Assembly (NCBI GenBank): GCA_013139435.1
Contig: WTAW01000029.1
Coordinates: 1-6,319 of the forward strand
Length of the DNA stretch: 6,319 nt
Direction: 5' to 3'
DNA from: Candidatus Aminicenantota bacterium
GTDB taxonomy: Bacteria; Acidobacteriota; Aminicenantia; Aminicenantales; Aminicenantaceae
Made by a program: the position numbers and the translations under genes. The notes beneath the pieces are model-generated. The model had not been told where the DNA came from. It made no database searches and was given only the letters and a program-made list of their open reading frames with translations. How positions within the stretch are numbered: the first letter of the stretch is position 1; each line of letters begins with the position of its first letter. Below are positions 1-6,223 of this stretch, one piece after another.

Positions 1-1790
1 GCATCTTGAATGCCTGCCCTTGCGCGCCTTATCGTGTTGGCTACCGCTTCAAGAGCATGGTCCTGCCCCACCACTCTCTTTTTCAAGTTCTCTTCCATCT
101 TGATGAGCTTTTCCACTTCGCCTTCCAACATTTTCGTGACAGGGATGCCTGTCCATTTTGAGATTACTTCCGCCACATCCTCCTCGTCCACCTCCTCTTT
201 AAGCATTTTTTGCTCTTTTTGAATTTCTGCAAGTTGGCCAGAGACTTTATCCAGCTCCTTTTGCGTTTCGATAAGTTTTCCATACCGGATCTCAGCCACC
301 TTGCCGAGATCTCCCTGCCTTTCTGCGGTCTGTTCTTCCATCTTTAATGCGTCGATCTTCTCCTTAAGTTTGTTCATATCCTCGATCAGTTTCTTTTCCG
401 CCTGCCACCGGACTTTGAGGGCATCACTCTGTTCTTTCAGCTCAGCCAATTCTTTGTTCAAACTTTCCAGTTTTTCTTTTGCACTCTTGTCCTTCTCTTT
501 TTTCAAGGCTTGCTTTTCGATCTCGATCTGGATGATGCGTCGTTCCAGCTCATCAATTTCCTCGGGCATGCTGTCGATCTCGATCCGGATGCGGGATGCA
601 GCTTCATCTATGAGATCGATCGCTTTATCGGGCAGATAGCGGTCTGCGATATACCGGTTGGATAGAGTTGCCGCAGCCACCAGCGCAGAGTCTTTGATAT
701 CCACTCCATGATGGATTTCGTATTTCTCTTTCAATCCTCGCAAGATGGAGATGGTTTCTTCAACAGAGGGTTCTCCGACGTATATCTGCTGGAATCTTCT
801 TTCGAGAGCTGCATCCTTTTCGATGTATTTTTTGTATTCATTTAAAGTGGTCGCACCGATACAGCGTAACTCCCCCCGAGCCAATGGAGGTTTGAGCATA
901 TTGGAGGCATCGACAGCGCCTTCTGCGGCACCGGCACCGATGATGGTGTGGAGCTCATCGATAAAAAGAATGATCTCTCCCTCAGCCTCCTTGACCTCTT
1001 TGAGGACGGCTTTGAGACGGTCTTCAAATTCTCCACGAAACTTCGCCCCTGCGATCAATGCACCGATGTCAAGAGCAACTACCTTTTTGTCCTTGATCGA
1101 AAGGGGAACATCGCCATTGGCGATACGCTGGGCCAAACCTTCGACAACGGCTGTCTTGCCCACACCGGCTTCCCCTATCAAAACAGGATTGTTTTTGGTC
1201 CGGCGCGAAAGGATTTGGATGACACGTCTGATCTCTTCCTCTCGCCCGATGACCGGATCCATCTTTCCCTGCCTAGCCAGTTCTGTTATATCACAGGCAT
1301 ACTTCTCCAAAACTTGGTATTTTCCCTCTGGTTGCGGGTCGGTCACCCGTTGACTTCCTCTGATGTTCATCAACGCTTTGAGAAGAACATCTTCAGTCAC
1401 TCCGTTTGCTTTGAGGATCCGACCGGCATCACTGGTTCCTTCTTTGAGGAGTGCAAGAAACAGATGTTCGGTCGAAATATAGTCATCTTTCAGCTTATGA
1501 GCTTCTTTCTGAGCCGCGTTCATGATCTGACGCAGGGAGGGAGACAGGTAAACCTCCCCCCCACCTTCAACCTTAGGCATCTTGGCCAACACGCCTTTCA
1601 ACTCCTCAATAATTTTTTGGGGGCTGATCCCGATCTTTGCCAGAATAGAATTTACAATATTCTCTTCCTGCTCGAGGAAAGCAAAAAGAAGATGTTCGGG
1701 CCTTATTTCTTGGTGTCCCAGTTCTTCAGCTTTCTGTTGGGCCTGCTGAAAAGCTTCCTGGGACAAAACAGTGTATTTATCCCATTTCAT
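1..1790 (-). CDS. clpB: ClpB, AAA+ protein disaggregase (5' part; 3' end beyond window)
   Basis: ClpB is a cytoplasmic hexameric ATPase that threads aggregated proteins through its pore and works with DnaK. 596 codons are visible, uninterrupted, starting MKWDKYTVLSQEAF. In order: the double-repeat N-domain (about 1-142); first AAA+ domain with Walker A GEAGVGKT at 206-213, pore loop AKFRGEFEDR with Phe251, Walker B ending IDE at 277-279, arginine-finger pair RR 331-332 and LPDKAIDLIDEAA; the Lys/Glu-rich M-domain coiled coil (about 405-525); then the linker with KWTGIPVTK (545-553) and RVVGQD. The numbering of Walker A, Walker B and the finger matches E. coli ClpB exactly. The roughly 260 residues of the second ATPase domain lie outside. 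The ATG at 1790 is preceded at good spacing by AGAGGAGAAGGG. The M-domain separates it from ClpA and ClpX; its length favours ClpB over ClpC. mutS lies 122 bp upstream on the same strand. Confidence 0.98.
   Translation of the reverse strand, partial: MKWDKYTVLSQEAFQQAQQKAEELGHQEIRPEHLLFAFLEQEENIVNSILAKIGISPQKIIEELKGVLAKMPKVEGGGEVYLSPSLRQIMNAAQKEAHKLKDDYISTEHLFLALLKEGTSDAGRILKANGVTEDVLLKALMNIRGSQRVTDPQPEGKYQVLEKYACDITELARQGKMDPVIGREEEIRRVIQILSRRTKNNPVLIGEAGVGKTAVVEGLAQRIANGDVPLSIKDKKVVALDIGALIAGAKFRGEFEDRLKAVLKEVKEAEGEIILFIDELHTIIGAGAAEGAVDASNMLKPPLARGELRCIGATTLNEYKKYIEKDAALERRFQQIYVGEPSVEETISILRGLKEKYEIHHGVDIKDSALVAAATLSNRYIADRYLPDKAIDLIDEAASRIRIEIDSMPEEIDELERRIIQIEIEKQALKKEKDKSAKEKLESLNKELAELKEQSDALKVRWQAEKKLIEDMNKLKEKIDALKMEEQTAERQGDLGKVAEIRYGKLIETQKELDKVSGQLAEIQKEQKMLKEEVDEEDVAEVISKWTGIPVTKMLEGEVEKLIKMEENLKKRVVGQDHALEAVANTIRRARAGIQD
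1344..1361 (-). promoter_or_regulatory. Probable internal translation start of clpB (GTG, residue 149)
   Basis: Codon 149 of clpB is GTG (1346-1344, minus strand), preceded by AGAGGAAG at 1361-1354, with the AGGA core 9 nt from the GTG. E. coli ClpB is known to be made in two forms, the shorter one starting at an internal GTG at Val149, lacking the N-domain. Codon numbering is collinear with E. coli here, so this is the same position. Residues 149 onward would give a protein starting just before the first AAA+ domain (YQVLEKYACDITELARQG). That both forms are made is inferred. Confidence 0.5.
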
Positions 1791-1794
1791 TGAT

Positions 1795-1806
1795 CCCTTC
1801 TCCTCT
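1795..1806 (-). promoter_or_regulatory. Strong Shine-Dalgarno of clpB
   Basis: The minus strand reads AGAGGAGAAGGG just before the clpB ATG, with the AGGAG core ending 9 nt upstream. This is a near-ideal ribosome binding site. It fixes the start at 1790 and excludes any upstream alternative. Confidence 0.85.
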
Positions 1807-1834
1807 TTTCAGAATGGATTTGAATGCACACAAG

Positions 1835-1873
1835 CAAACACTCGTTTGTCTTTAACACAAGGAAGATATTATA
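1835..1873 (-). promoter_or_regulatory. Candidate clpB promoter (-10 TATAAT) and leader inverted repeat
   Basis: In the 122-bp mutS-clpB gap the minus strand has a perfect TATAAT at 1873-1868, which would start transcription near 1861 and give a leader of about 70 nt. No good -35 hexamer lies 16-18 bp upstream; TTTGAAA is present but only about 7 bp away. Downstream of it is an inverted repeat CAAAC-N4-GTTTG (1835-1848), and the heptamer ACACAAG occurs twice (1828-1834 and 1855-1861, plus strand). I see neither a CIRCE operator nor a consensus sigma-32 promoter. The inverted repeat could be an operator or a small leader hairpin. No convincing rho-independent terminator separates mutS from clpB, so read-through is possible. 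Confidence 0.35.
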
Positions 1874-1912
1874 TCCAATTTCAAACCTCCCAGGCTACAG
1901 GGATAGATTCAC

Positions 1913-4546
1913 TTATTCTTCTCTATTTTTGAGTTTGTCTTTGAGTTTATCGAGTAGGTTGAGGGCTTCGAGCGGAGTCAAAACATTCAGGTCACACTTT
2001 GCGATCTCTTCTCTGAGGTCCTCCAATGTTTCTCTTTCTCGATCTTCTTGAAAGAGAAACAACTGGGATTTGTTCTTTCGGGCTGAAGAATGATATGCGA
2101 TCTTGGGCACGCCCGCATCATCCAGTTCTTTTTTCTCGAGATTGAAGAGGATCTCTTTGGCTCTTTCGATCACCAGGCGAGGAATTCCCGCAAGCTTAGC
2201 CACATGGATGCCATAGCTTTGGTCTGAAGGTCCCGGTACGATCTTTCTCAGAAAAATGATCTCGTCCTTCCACTCTTTAACAGAGACATGGTAGTTTTTT
2301 ATCCGCCCGAGTGTGAGAGCGAGCTCGGTCAATTCGTGGTAATGGGTCGCAAAAAGGGTCTTAGCGCGAGAGGTTTCATTCTCATGGAGATATTCGGCTA
2401 TCGCCCAAGCAATACTCAAGCCGTCAAAAGTGCTCGTTCCTCTCCCTATTTCGTCCAACAGGATCAAACTCTGCGAAGTGGCATTGTTAAGGATGTTAGC
2501 GGCTTCGAGCATCTCTACCATAAAAGTCGATTGTCCGACAGTCAAAAAATCCATGGCCCCGATGCGCGTGAAGATCCTGTCGACAATACCGATCTCTGCC
2601 TCTTCGGCTGGAACGAAAGAACCCATTTGGGCGAGGATACAGATTAAGGCCACTTGTCTCAAATAGGTGGATTTCCCACCCATATTCGGGCCCGTGACGA
2701 TAAGTATCTGGTCTTCATCCCTGTTCAAATACACATCGTTGGGGACAAAAGGTTCTTCATTTGTCTCCTCTATCACAGGATGGCGGCCCCCCAAAATCTT
2801 AATGGCCTCGTTGGAGTTTACAGCAGGACGCGTATAATTCCTCTGTGATGCCAGCTCACCCAATGAGGACAGCACATCGAGAGTGGCAATATCCAAAGCC
2901 ATTTTCTGGAGTCTCGCGGCTTCTGCAGCGATTTTTCCTCTGATCTCAAGGAAGAGTTGGTACTCCAACTCTCCGATACGCTCTTCTGCATTGAGAACCT
3001 TGTCTTCATATTCCTTGAGCTCTGGAGTGATGAATCGCTCGGAATTGATCAGTGTCTGTTTTCGAATATAGTCTGAAGGAACCATAGAAAGATTCGGTTT
3101 GGTCACATCTATGTAGTATCCAAAAACTTTGTTATAGCGGATCTTGAGGGAAGAGATTCCCGTCCTTTCCCTTTCCTTCCTCTCAAGCTGAGCGATGAAC
3201 GTTTTTCCGGAGTGGCTGATCTTTCTCAATTCATCCAACTCGGAGTTATAGCCTTCCTCGATAATACCGCCATCCGTGACCGCATACGCCGGATCTTCCT
3301 TGATGGACCTCTCTACGAACTCGACGAGGTCTTGAGCGTTATCCCATTCGTCAAGGATCCCCTTAAGTCTACGTGAAGAAAACGACCCGAGGATCTTTTG
3401 AATTTGTGGCAAAAGGATCAGAGATTTGTGCAATGCGATGAGATCGCGAGCATTGGCTACACCTAAAGAGATCTTTCCGGTCAGTCGCTCCAAATCATAG
3501 ATCTCTTTAAGAGTATCTCGCAATTCATGCCTTTCGATCGTAGACCCCAGCAGTTCTGCGACGGATTCAAGCCGAAGCTCAATAGCGGTTTTATCTCTCA
3601 GAGGTTGGAGGAGCCAGGACCTGAGGAGCCGTGCGCCCATCGATGTCCCAGTGAAGTCCAGAATATCCAGCAGGGAACCGGTACGTTTACCATCTCTGAG
3701 GTTTTTGACAAGTTCCAGATTTTTGATAGTCGATGTGTCCAAAACCATATGTTGATGAGGTTGGACGTAAGCCATCCTGTGGATGAGCATGAGAGAATCT
3801 TTGCGGAGTTTTTTCAGGTAGTATAGCAGCGCACCCGCTGCTGAAACAGCAAAATGCTTATCCTCAAGACCGTACCCTTCTAAAGATTTCACCTGGAACT
3901 GTTCCATCAGGATGTTTCTGGCTTGAGCATAATCATAAAACCAATCCTCCTGTGGGCTTTTCATTATGGTCCCGAGATTGTTGTGCATAAGAATGTCGTC
4001 AACCTCGGATTCCTGGCTTTGCGGAAATATGATCTCTTTTGGAGAGAACCGGAATAGATCGTCGGCCAGGATTCTATGGGTTTGGGGATCACTCTGCGCT
4101 GTCTTCAGTTGCCCCGAGACCAAATCGATGGTAGCCAGCCCCCATGATCCCTCCTCAAAGACTAGACTGGAAACAAACGTGTTTTCCCTATCCTCATTAA
4201 TATCCAGCTCGATGGCCGTTCCCGGAGTTAAGACCTTTACTACATCTCTCTTGACCACTCCTTTGGCATGCTTGGCATCTTCCACCTGTTCGCATATAGC
4301 GACCTTAAATCCGTGTTTGAGAAGCTTTGTGAGATATGATTCTGCCGCATGGTGGGGAATCCCGCACATGGGAACTTTTTGTCGCGCGGTAAGGGCAATT
4401 TCCAGAACGGGAGATGCTTTTTTTGCATCGTCATAGAACATCTCATAAAAGTCACCCAGACGGAAAAAAAGCAGAGAATCCGGGAACTTCCGCTTGAGGC
4501 TGAGATACTGCTCCATCATCGGAGTGAGAGATTTTTTTGTCAACAT
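1913..4546 (-). CDS. mutS: DNA mismatch repair protein MutS
   Basis: MutS binds base mismatches and small loops in newly replicated DNA and, on ATP binding, becomes a sliding clamp that recruits MutL. It has 877 residues (E. coli 853). Visible in order: mismatch-recognition domain with the Phe-Tyr-Glu wedge in LGDFYEMF (33-35) and CGIPHHA; connector (about 120-250); core and lever helices; clamp region around FGYYIDVTKPN (475-485); ATPase domain with GPNMGGKST (619-627), signature from DRIFTRIGAMDFL to STFMVEM (656-679), Walker B LILLDEIGRGTST (Asp698, Glu699), FATHYHE (732-738) and SYGIHVAKLAGIP. QLFLF at 828-832 fits the sliding-clamp (DnaN) binding motif, and LTPLEALNLLDKL is the usual C-terminal dimerisation segment. 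The start is the only in-frame ATG ahead of TPMMEQYL; a TTG-started extension to 4654 overlaps a dispersed repeat and looks unreal. This is MutS1, not MutS2, which lacks the wedge domain. Confidence 0.98.
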   Translation of the reverse strand: MLTKKSLTPMMEQYLSLKRKFPDSLLFFRLGDFYEMFYDDAKKASPVLEIALTARQKVPMCGIPHHAAESYLTKLLKHGFKVAICEQVEDAKHAKGVVKRDVVKVLTPGTAIELDINEDRENTFVSSLVFEEGSWGLATIDLVSGQLKTAQSDPQTHRILADDLFRFSPKEIIFPQSQESEVDDILMHNNLGTIMKSPQEDWFYDYAQARNILMEQFQVKSLEGYGLEDKHFAVSAAGALLYYLKKLRKDSLMLIHRMAYVQPHQHMVLDTSTIKNLELVKNLRDGKRTGSLLDILDFTGTSMGARLLRSWLLQPLRDKTAIELRLESVAELLGSTIERHELRDTLKEIYDLERLTGKISLGVANARDLIALHKSLILLPQIQKILGSFSSRRLKGILDEWDNAQDLVEFVERSIKEDPAYAVTDGGIIEEGYNSELDELRKISHSGKTFIAQLERKERERTGISSLKIRYNKVFGYYIDVTKPNLSMVPSDYIRKQTLINSERFITPELKEYEDKVLNAEERIGELEYQLFLEIRGKIAAEAARLQKMALDIATLDVLSSLGELASQRNYTRPAVNSNEAIKILGGRHPVIEETNEEPFVPNDVYLNRDEDQILIVTGPNMGGKSTYLRQVALICILAQMGSFVPAEEAEIGIVDRIFTRIGAMDFLTVGQSTFMVEMLEAANILNNATSQSLILLDEIGRGTSTFDGLSIAWAIAEYLHENETSRAKTLFATHYHELTELALTLGRIKNYHVSVKEWKDEIIFLRKIVPGPSDQSYGIHVAKLAGIPRLVIERAKEILFNLEKKELDDAGVPKIAYHSSARKNKSQLFLFQEDRERETLEDLREEIAKCDLNVLTPLEALNLLDKLKDKLKNREE

Positions 4547-4556
4547 CGCCTTACCA

Positions 4557-4585
4557 AATATACTCGGCACTTTCTCTTTTTTCAA
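4557..4585 (-). promoter_or_regulatory. Candidate mutS promoter, nearly abutting the start codon
   Basis: On the minus strand TTGAAA (4585-4580) is followed after exactly 17 bp by TATATT (4562-4557), a good housekeeping-sigma match. Transcription would begin near 4550, only about 4 nt before the mutS ATG at 4546. That would make the mRNA almost leaderless. It agrees with the lack of a clear Shine-Dalgarno: only GGTAAGGCG, with AAGG too close to the ATG. A more distant promoter cannot be excluded. Confidence 0.4.
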
Positions 4586-4631
4586 GCTCAACTCGGTTCC
4601 CTGTGACAAAATCCTGTTGGAAGCATTTCTG

Positions 4632-4698
4632 AATCCGTGATCGTATGAACACAAGTTGCGTTATTGAGTGTCCCAATTGTGTGGTGGAGAAAACCGTG
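4632..4698. repeat. Dispersed 67-bp repeat, copy A
   Basis: This segment aligns without gaps to 6106-6172 in the same orientation, with 56 of 67 positions identical by hand count. Both begin AATCCGTGAT and end with an identical 17-bp block, TGGTGGAGAAAACCGTG. The match may extend about 10 bp further left with lower identity. Copy A lies upstream of mutS and of the glycosyltransferase gene, copy B just after the latter. A tiny plus-strand frame (4645-4734, 29 codons, beginning MNTSCVIEC) crosses it but has no Shine-Dalgarno. I treat it as an intergenic repeat rather than a gene. Confidence 0.8.
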
Positions 4699-4730
4699 AG
4701 AAGGGCTGGACGGGCATGGTATTTTTCTTT

Positions 4731-4775
4731 GTAGGGTTCGTTCCCCGAACGGACCGTTTTGGAAACGGTCCCTAC
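4731..4775. repeat. 45-bp three-stem palindromic (REP/MITE-like) element
   Basis: The ends GTAGGG (4731-4736) and CCCTAC (4770-4775) are perfect inverted repeats. Inside are two further hairpins: CGTTC-CCC-GAACG (4739-4751), and GACCGTTT-TGG-AAACGGTC (4752-4770), a perfect 8-bp stem. Folded together they form a three-way junction, like a small cloverleaf. The paired bases are almost the whole element. Such compact intergenic palindromes are typical of REP-like or miniature mobile repeats. It lies 32 bp after repeat copy A and supplies the stop codon of the small frame crossing that repeat. It could also act as a terminator-like or RNA-stabilising structure, but no T-tract follows on the plus strand. 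Confidence 0.75.
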
Positions 4776-4834
4776 ATGAGCCACACTGCTTTCCCGTTGT
4801 TCGTTTTCGATATCATATAATCTGATCACTCGTA

Positions 4835-4862
4835 TTGACATCAACACGGATTTGGAAATACT
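4835..4862 (+). promoter_or_regulatory. Candidate promoter of the GT87 glycosyltransferase gene
   Basis: A perfect TTGACA (4835-4840) is followed after 16 bp by AATACT (4857-4862; 4 of 6 matches to TATAAT). Transcription would start near 4869, giving a leader of about 37 nt. The -10 match is only fair. No other convincing pair is present between the palindromic element and the gene. Confidence 0.4.
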
Positions 4863-4864
4863 AA

Positions 4865-4876
4865 AAAACGCGTTTT
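4865..4876. promoter_or_regulatory. 12-bp perfect palindrome AAAACGCGTTTT, possible operator
   Basis: AAAACGCGTTTT is a perfect palindrome spanning the predicted transcription start downstream of the candidate promoter. That position suits a repressor site, but no regulator is encoded nearby and A/T-rich palindromes also arise by chance. Confidence 0.25.
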
Positions 4877-4905
4877 ACGTTTTGTGTGAGATGTTTTAAT
4901 ATTGT

Positions 4906-6066
4906 ATGGACATGCATTCCCACTTGAAGACTGCTCTACGAGTGATCATGATCGTTGCCGTATTTCTGCTACTCTTTCTTTTCAGAGTGAAGAACGACAT
5001 GATCGATTTCCAGGTAAATTACGAGGCAGGAAAACGACTTCGGTTGGCAGAAACGCCCTACAGGTTTGAAGATGGACACTACATGTTCAAGTACCTCCCC
5101 TCCTCCGCTTTTCTCTATCTCCCTCTCTCTTATCTGCCTCTTGGCCTGGCTAAAGGCAGCTGGTACTTCTTCATCATCTTTTGCTCCCTGGCTCTCATCC
5201 GTCTCTCTTTTCTACTAGTCCCTTCGACAACAGCAAAATCCAAATGGCTGATTGTTATTCCTCCCCTTATCCTTATCAAATACTTCTTGAGAGAGATCGA
5301 TCTGGGTCAAATCAACACCGTAGTGACATTGATCCTCCTTATCATGATCTGGTATCTGGATCGCCAAAGAAATGAGAGATCGCACACGGATGATATCTAT
5401 ACGGGACTTTTGTGGGGTCTAGCCGTCACACTCAAACCCTATGCTCTGATATTTCTCCCCTATTTCCTCCTCAAGGGCAAATGGAGGACTCTTTTGAGCG
5501 GCATGTGTACTTTGGGTATAGCCATCCTCATCCCCTCTCTATACTACGGACTGAAGGGAAACTTTATCGTCCTCAATGAATGGATTTCAACACTCTCTCA
5601 ATCGACGCCTACGTTACTCACAACCTGGGATAACATCTCTATCATCGCATTCTTTAACAAGTGGACGGGTGATCCCAAGCTTTCTTTAGCTCTCACTGTG
5701 ATTTTCCTCTCTGTCCTCGCCCTATTGGTTTTGTTCCTTATGATTTTAGGAAAAAGAGTGGAGAAAGCCACAGTCCTTGAGTGTTCGGTTCTTCTCATTC
5801 TCATCCCATTGGCATCCCCTCTGGGCTGGGATTATAATCTCCTCATGTCCATCCTGGGCATAATGATCGTTGTCCACTATTTTTCGTTTTACACAAAAAT
5901 CTGGAGGATCTTCCTCGTTTGCAATTTTCTCGTCATTTTTTTCTCCGTCTACGACATTATGGGTAAAGACCTGTACTCAACCTTTATGTCGTTGTCCCTG
6001 ACCACCCTCAATTTCCTCGTGCTGGTCGGCTATCTCGCCTACCTCCGGTTTAAAAAGATATGTTGA
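4906..6066 (+). CDS. GT87-family (DUF2029) polyprenyl-phosphate-sugar glycosyltransferase, integral membrane
   Basis: The 386-residue protein is strongly hydrophobic with about 10-12 membrane segments: first near 11-27, others around 66-80, 85-105, 114-128, 137-150, 165-189, 195-215, 258-282, 289-303, 311-328, 333-350 and 362-381. Its motifs fit GT87: first outer loop DFQVNYEAGKRL with Asp34 (likely catalytic), then PYRF and FKYLPSSAFLYLP; GQIN (134-137); AVTLKPYALIFLPYFLLKGK (173-192); DNISI (242-246); and SPLGWDYNLLM (304-314), where the family usually has SP-x-WDHH. Known GT-C members, such as mycobacterial mannosyltransferases, use a polyprenyl-phosphate sugar donor on the outer face of the membrane. 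Sugar and acceptor cannot be told here. It stands alone, divergent from mutS, between two copies of a 67-bp repeat. No clear Shine-Dalgarno precedes the ATG; the ATG at 4912 is an equal alternative and costs two residues. Confidence 0.85.
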   Translation: MDMHSHLKTALRVIMIVAVFLLLFLFRVKNDMIDFQVNYEAGKRLRLAETPYRFEDGHYMFKYLPSSAFLYLPLSYLPLGLAKGSWYFFIIFCSLALIRLSFLLVPSTTAKSKWLIVIPPLILIKYFLREIDLGQINTVVTLILLIMIWYLDRQRNERSHTDDIYTGLLWGLAVTLKPYALIFLPYFLLKGKWRTLLSGMCTLGIAILIPSLYYGLKGNFIVLNEWISTLSQSTPTLLTTWDNISIIAFFNKWTGDPKLSLALTVIFLSVLALLVLFLMILGKRVEKATVLECSVLLILIPLASPLGWDYNLLMSILGIMIVVHYFSFYTKIWRIFLVCNFLVIFFSVYDIMGKDLYSTFMSLSLTTLNFLVLVGYLAYLRFKKIC

Positions 6067-6067
6067 G

Positions 6068-6097
6068 TTTTCCGTAGAAAAATACAATATACGAAAA
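6068..6097 (+). repeat. Weak inverted repeat after the glycosyltransferase gene
   Basis: TTTT-C-CGTA (6068-6076) pairs with TACG-AAAA (6090-6097), with one bulged C and a 13-nt A-rich loop. It begins 2 bp after the stop codon. It could be a weak hairpin that ends or protects the transcript, but it lacks a GC-rich stem and a T-tract, so it is not a convincing rho-independent terminator. Confidence 0.25.
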
Positions 6098-6105
6098 GCT
6101 TCCCA

Positions 6106-6172
6106 AATCCGTGATGACATGAATGTATATTGCGTCATTGAGTGTTCCAATTGTATGGTGGAGAAAACCGTG
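6106..6172. repeat. Dispersed 67-bp repeat, copy B
   Basis: Same-orientation partner of 4632-4698, with 11 mismatches in 67 bp. The differences cluster in the first half (positions 11-24), while the last 17 bp are identical. Similarity ends abruptly at GTG (6172). Unlike copy A, it is not followed by the three-stem palindrome. A plus-strand mini-frame (6119-6175, 18 codons, beginning MNVYCVIEC) parallels that in copy A, again with no ribosome binding site. Confidence 0.8.
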
Positions 6173-6193
6173 TGAACAAACAGATGAGTTAGG

Positions 6194-6223
6194 TTGACAG
6201 GGGAAAAACAAAAAAAGTAAAAT
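6194..6223 (+). promoter_or_regulatory. Promoter-like pair TTGACA / TAAAAT
   Basis: TTGACA (6194-6199) and TAAAAT (6218-6223) are separated by 18 bp of A-rich sequence on the plus strand. Transcription would start near 6230 and run toward the right edge. The only frame visible downstream is an ATG at 6268 with 17 codons to the edge and no Shine-Dalgarno, so what it would drive is unknown. Chance is plausible in such A-rich DNA. Confidence 0.3.

Noticed and set aside
745..1353. 202-codon plus-strand open frame opposite clpB
   Set aside because: Antisense shadow over the Walker motifs of clpB; Ser/Arg-rich translation without domain features.
948..1793. 281-codon plus-strand open frame opposite clpB
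   Set aside because: It is fully antisense to an intact clpB with all motifs, and its product has no recognisable domain; it is a shadow of clpB codon usage.
1880..1912. Rho-independent terminator after mutS
   Set aside because: Only a TCCC-N8-GGGA stem of 4 bp without a T-tract is present.
3966..4436. 156-codon plus-strand open frame opposite the mutS N-terminal region
   Set aside because: Antisense to the conserved mismatch-binding and connector domains of mutS; no ribosome site or recognisable motif.
4547..4654. 36-residue N-terminal extension of MutS from a TTG start
   Set aside because: It runs into the 67-bp dispersed repeat, has no Shine-Dalgarno and does not resemble MutS; the family begins right at the TPMMEQYL segment.
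4731..4775. Reading the palindrome as a tRNA-like gene or CRISPR repeat
   Set aside because: Too short for a tRNA, no anticodon or acceptor features, and there is no second nearby copy with spacers.
4551..4847. 98-codon minus-strand frame across the mutS upstream region
   Set aside because: It crosses the palindromic element, the 67-bp repeat and the mutS promoter region in another frame; openness is explained by repeat sequence.
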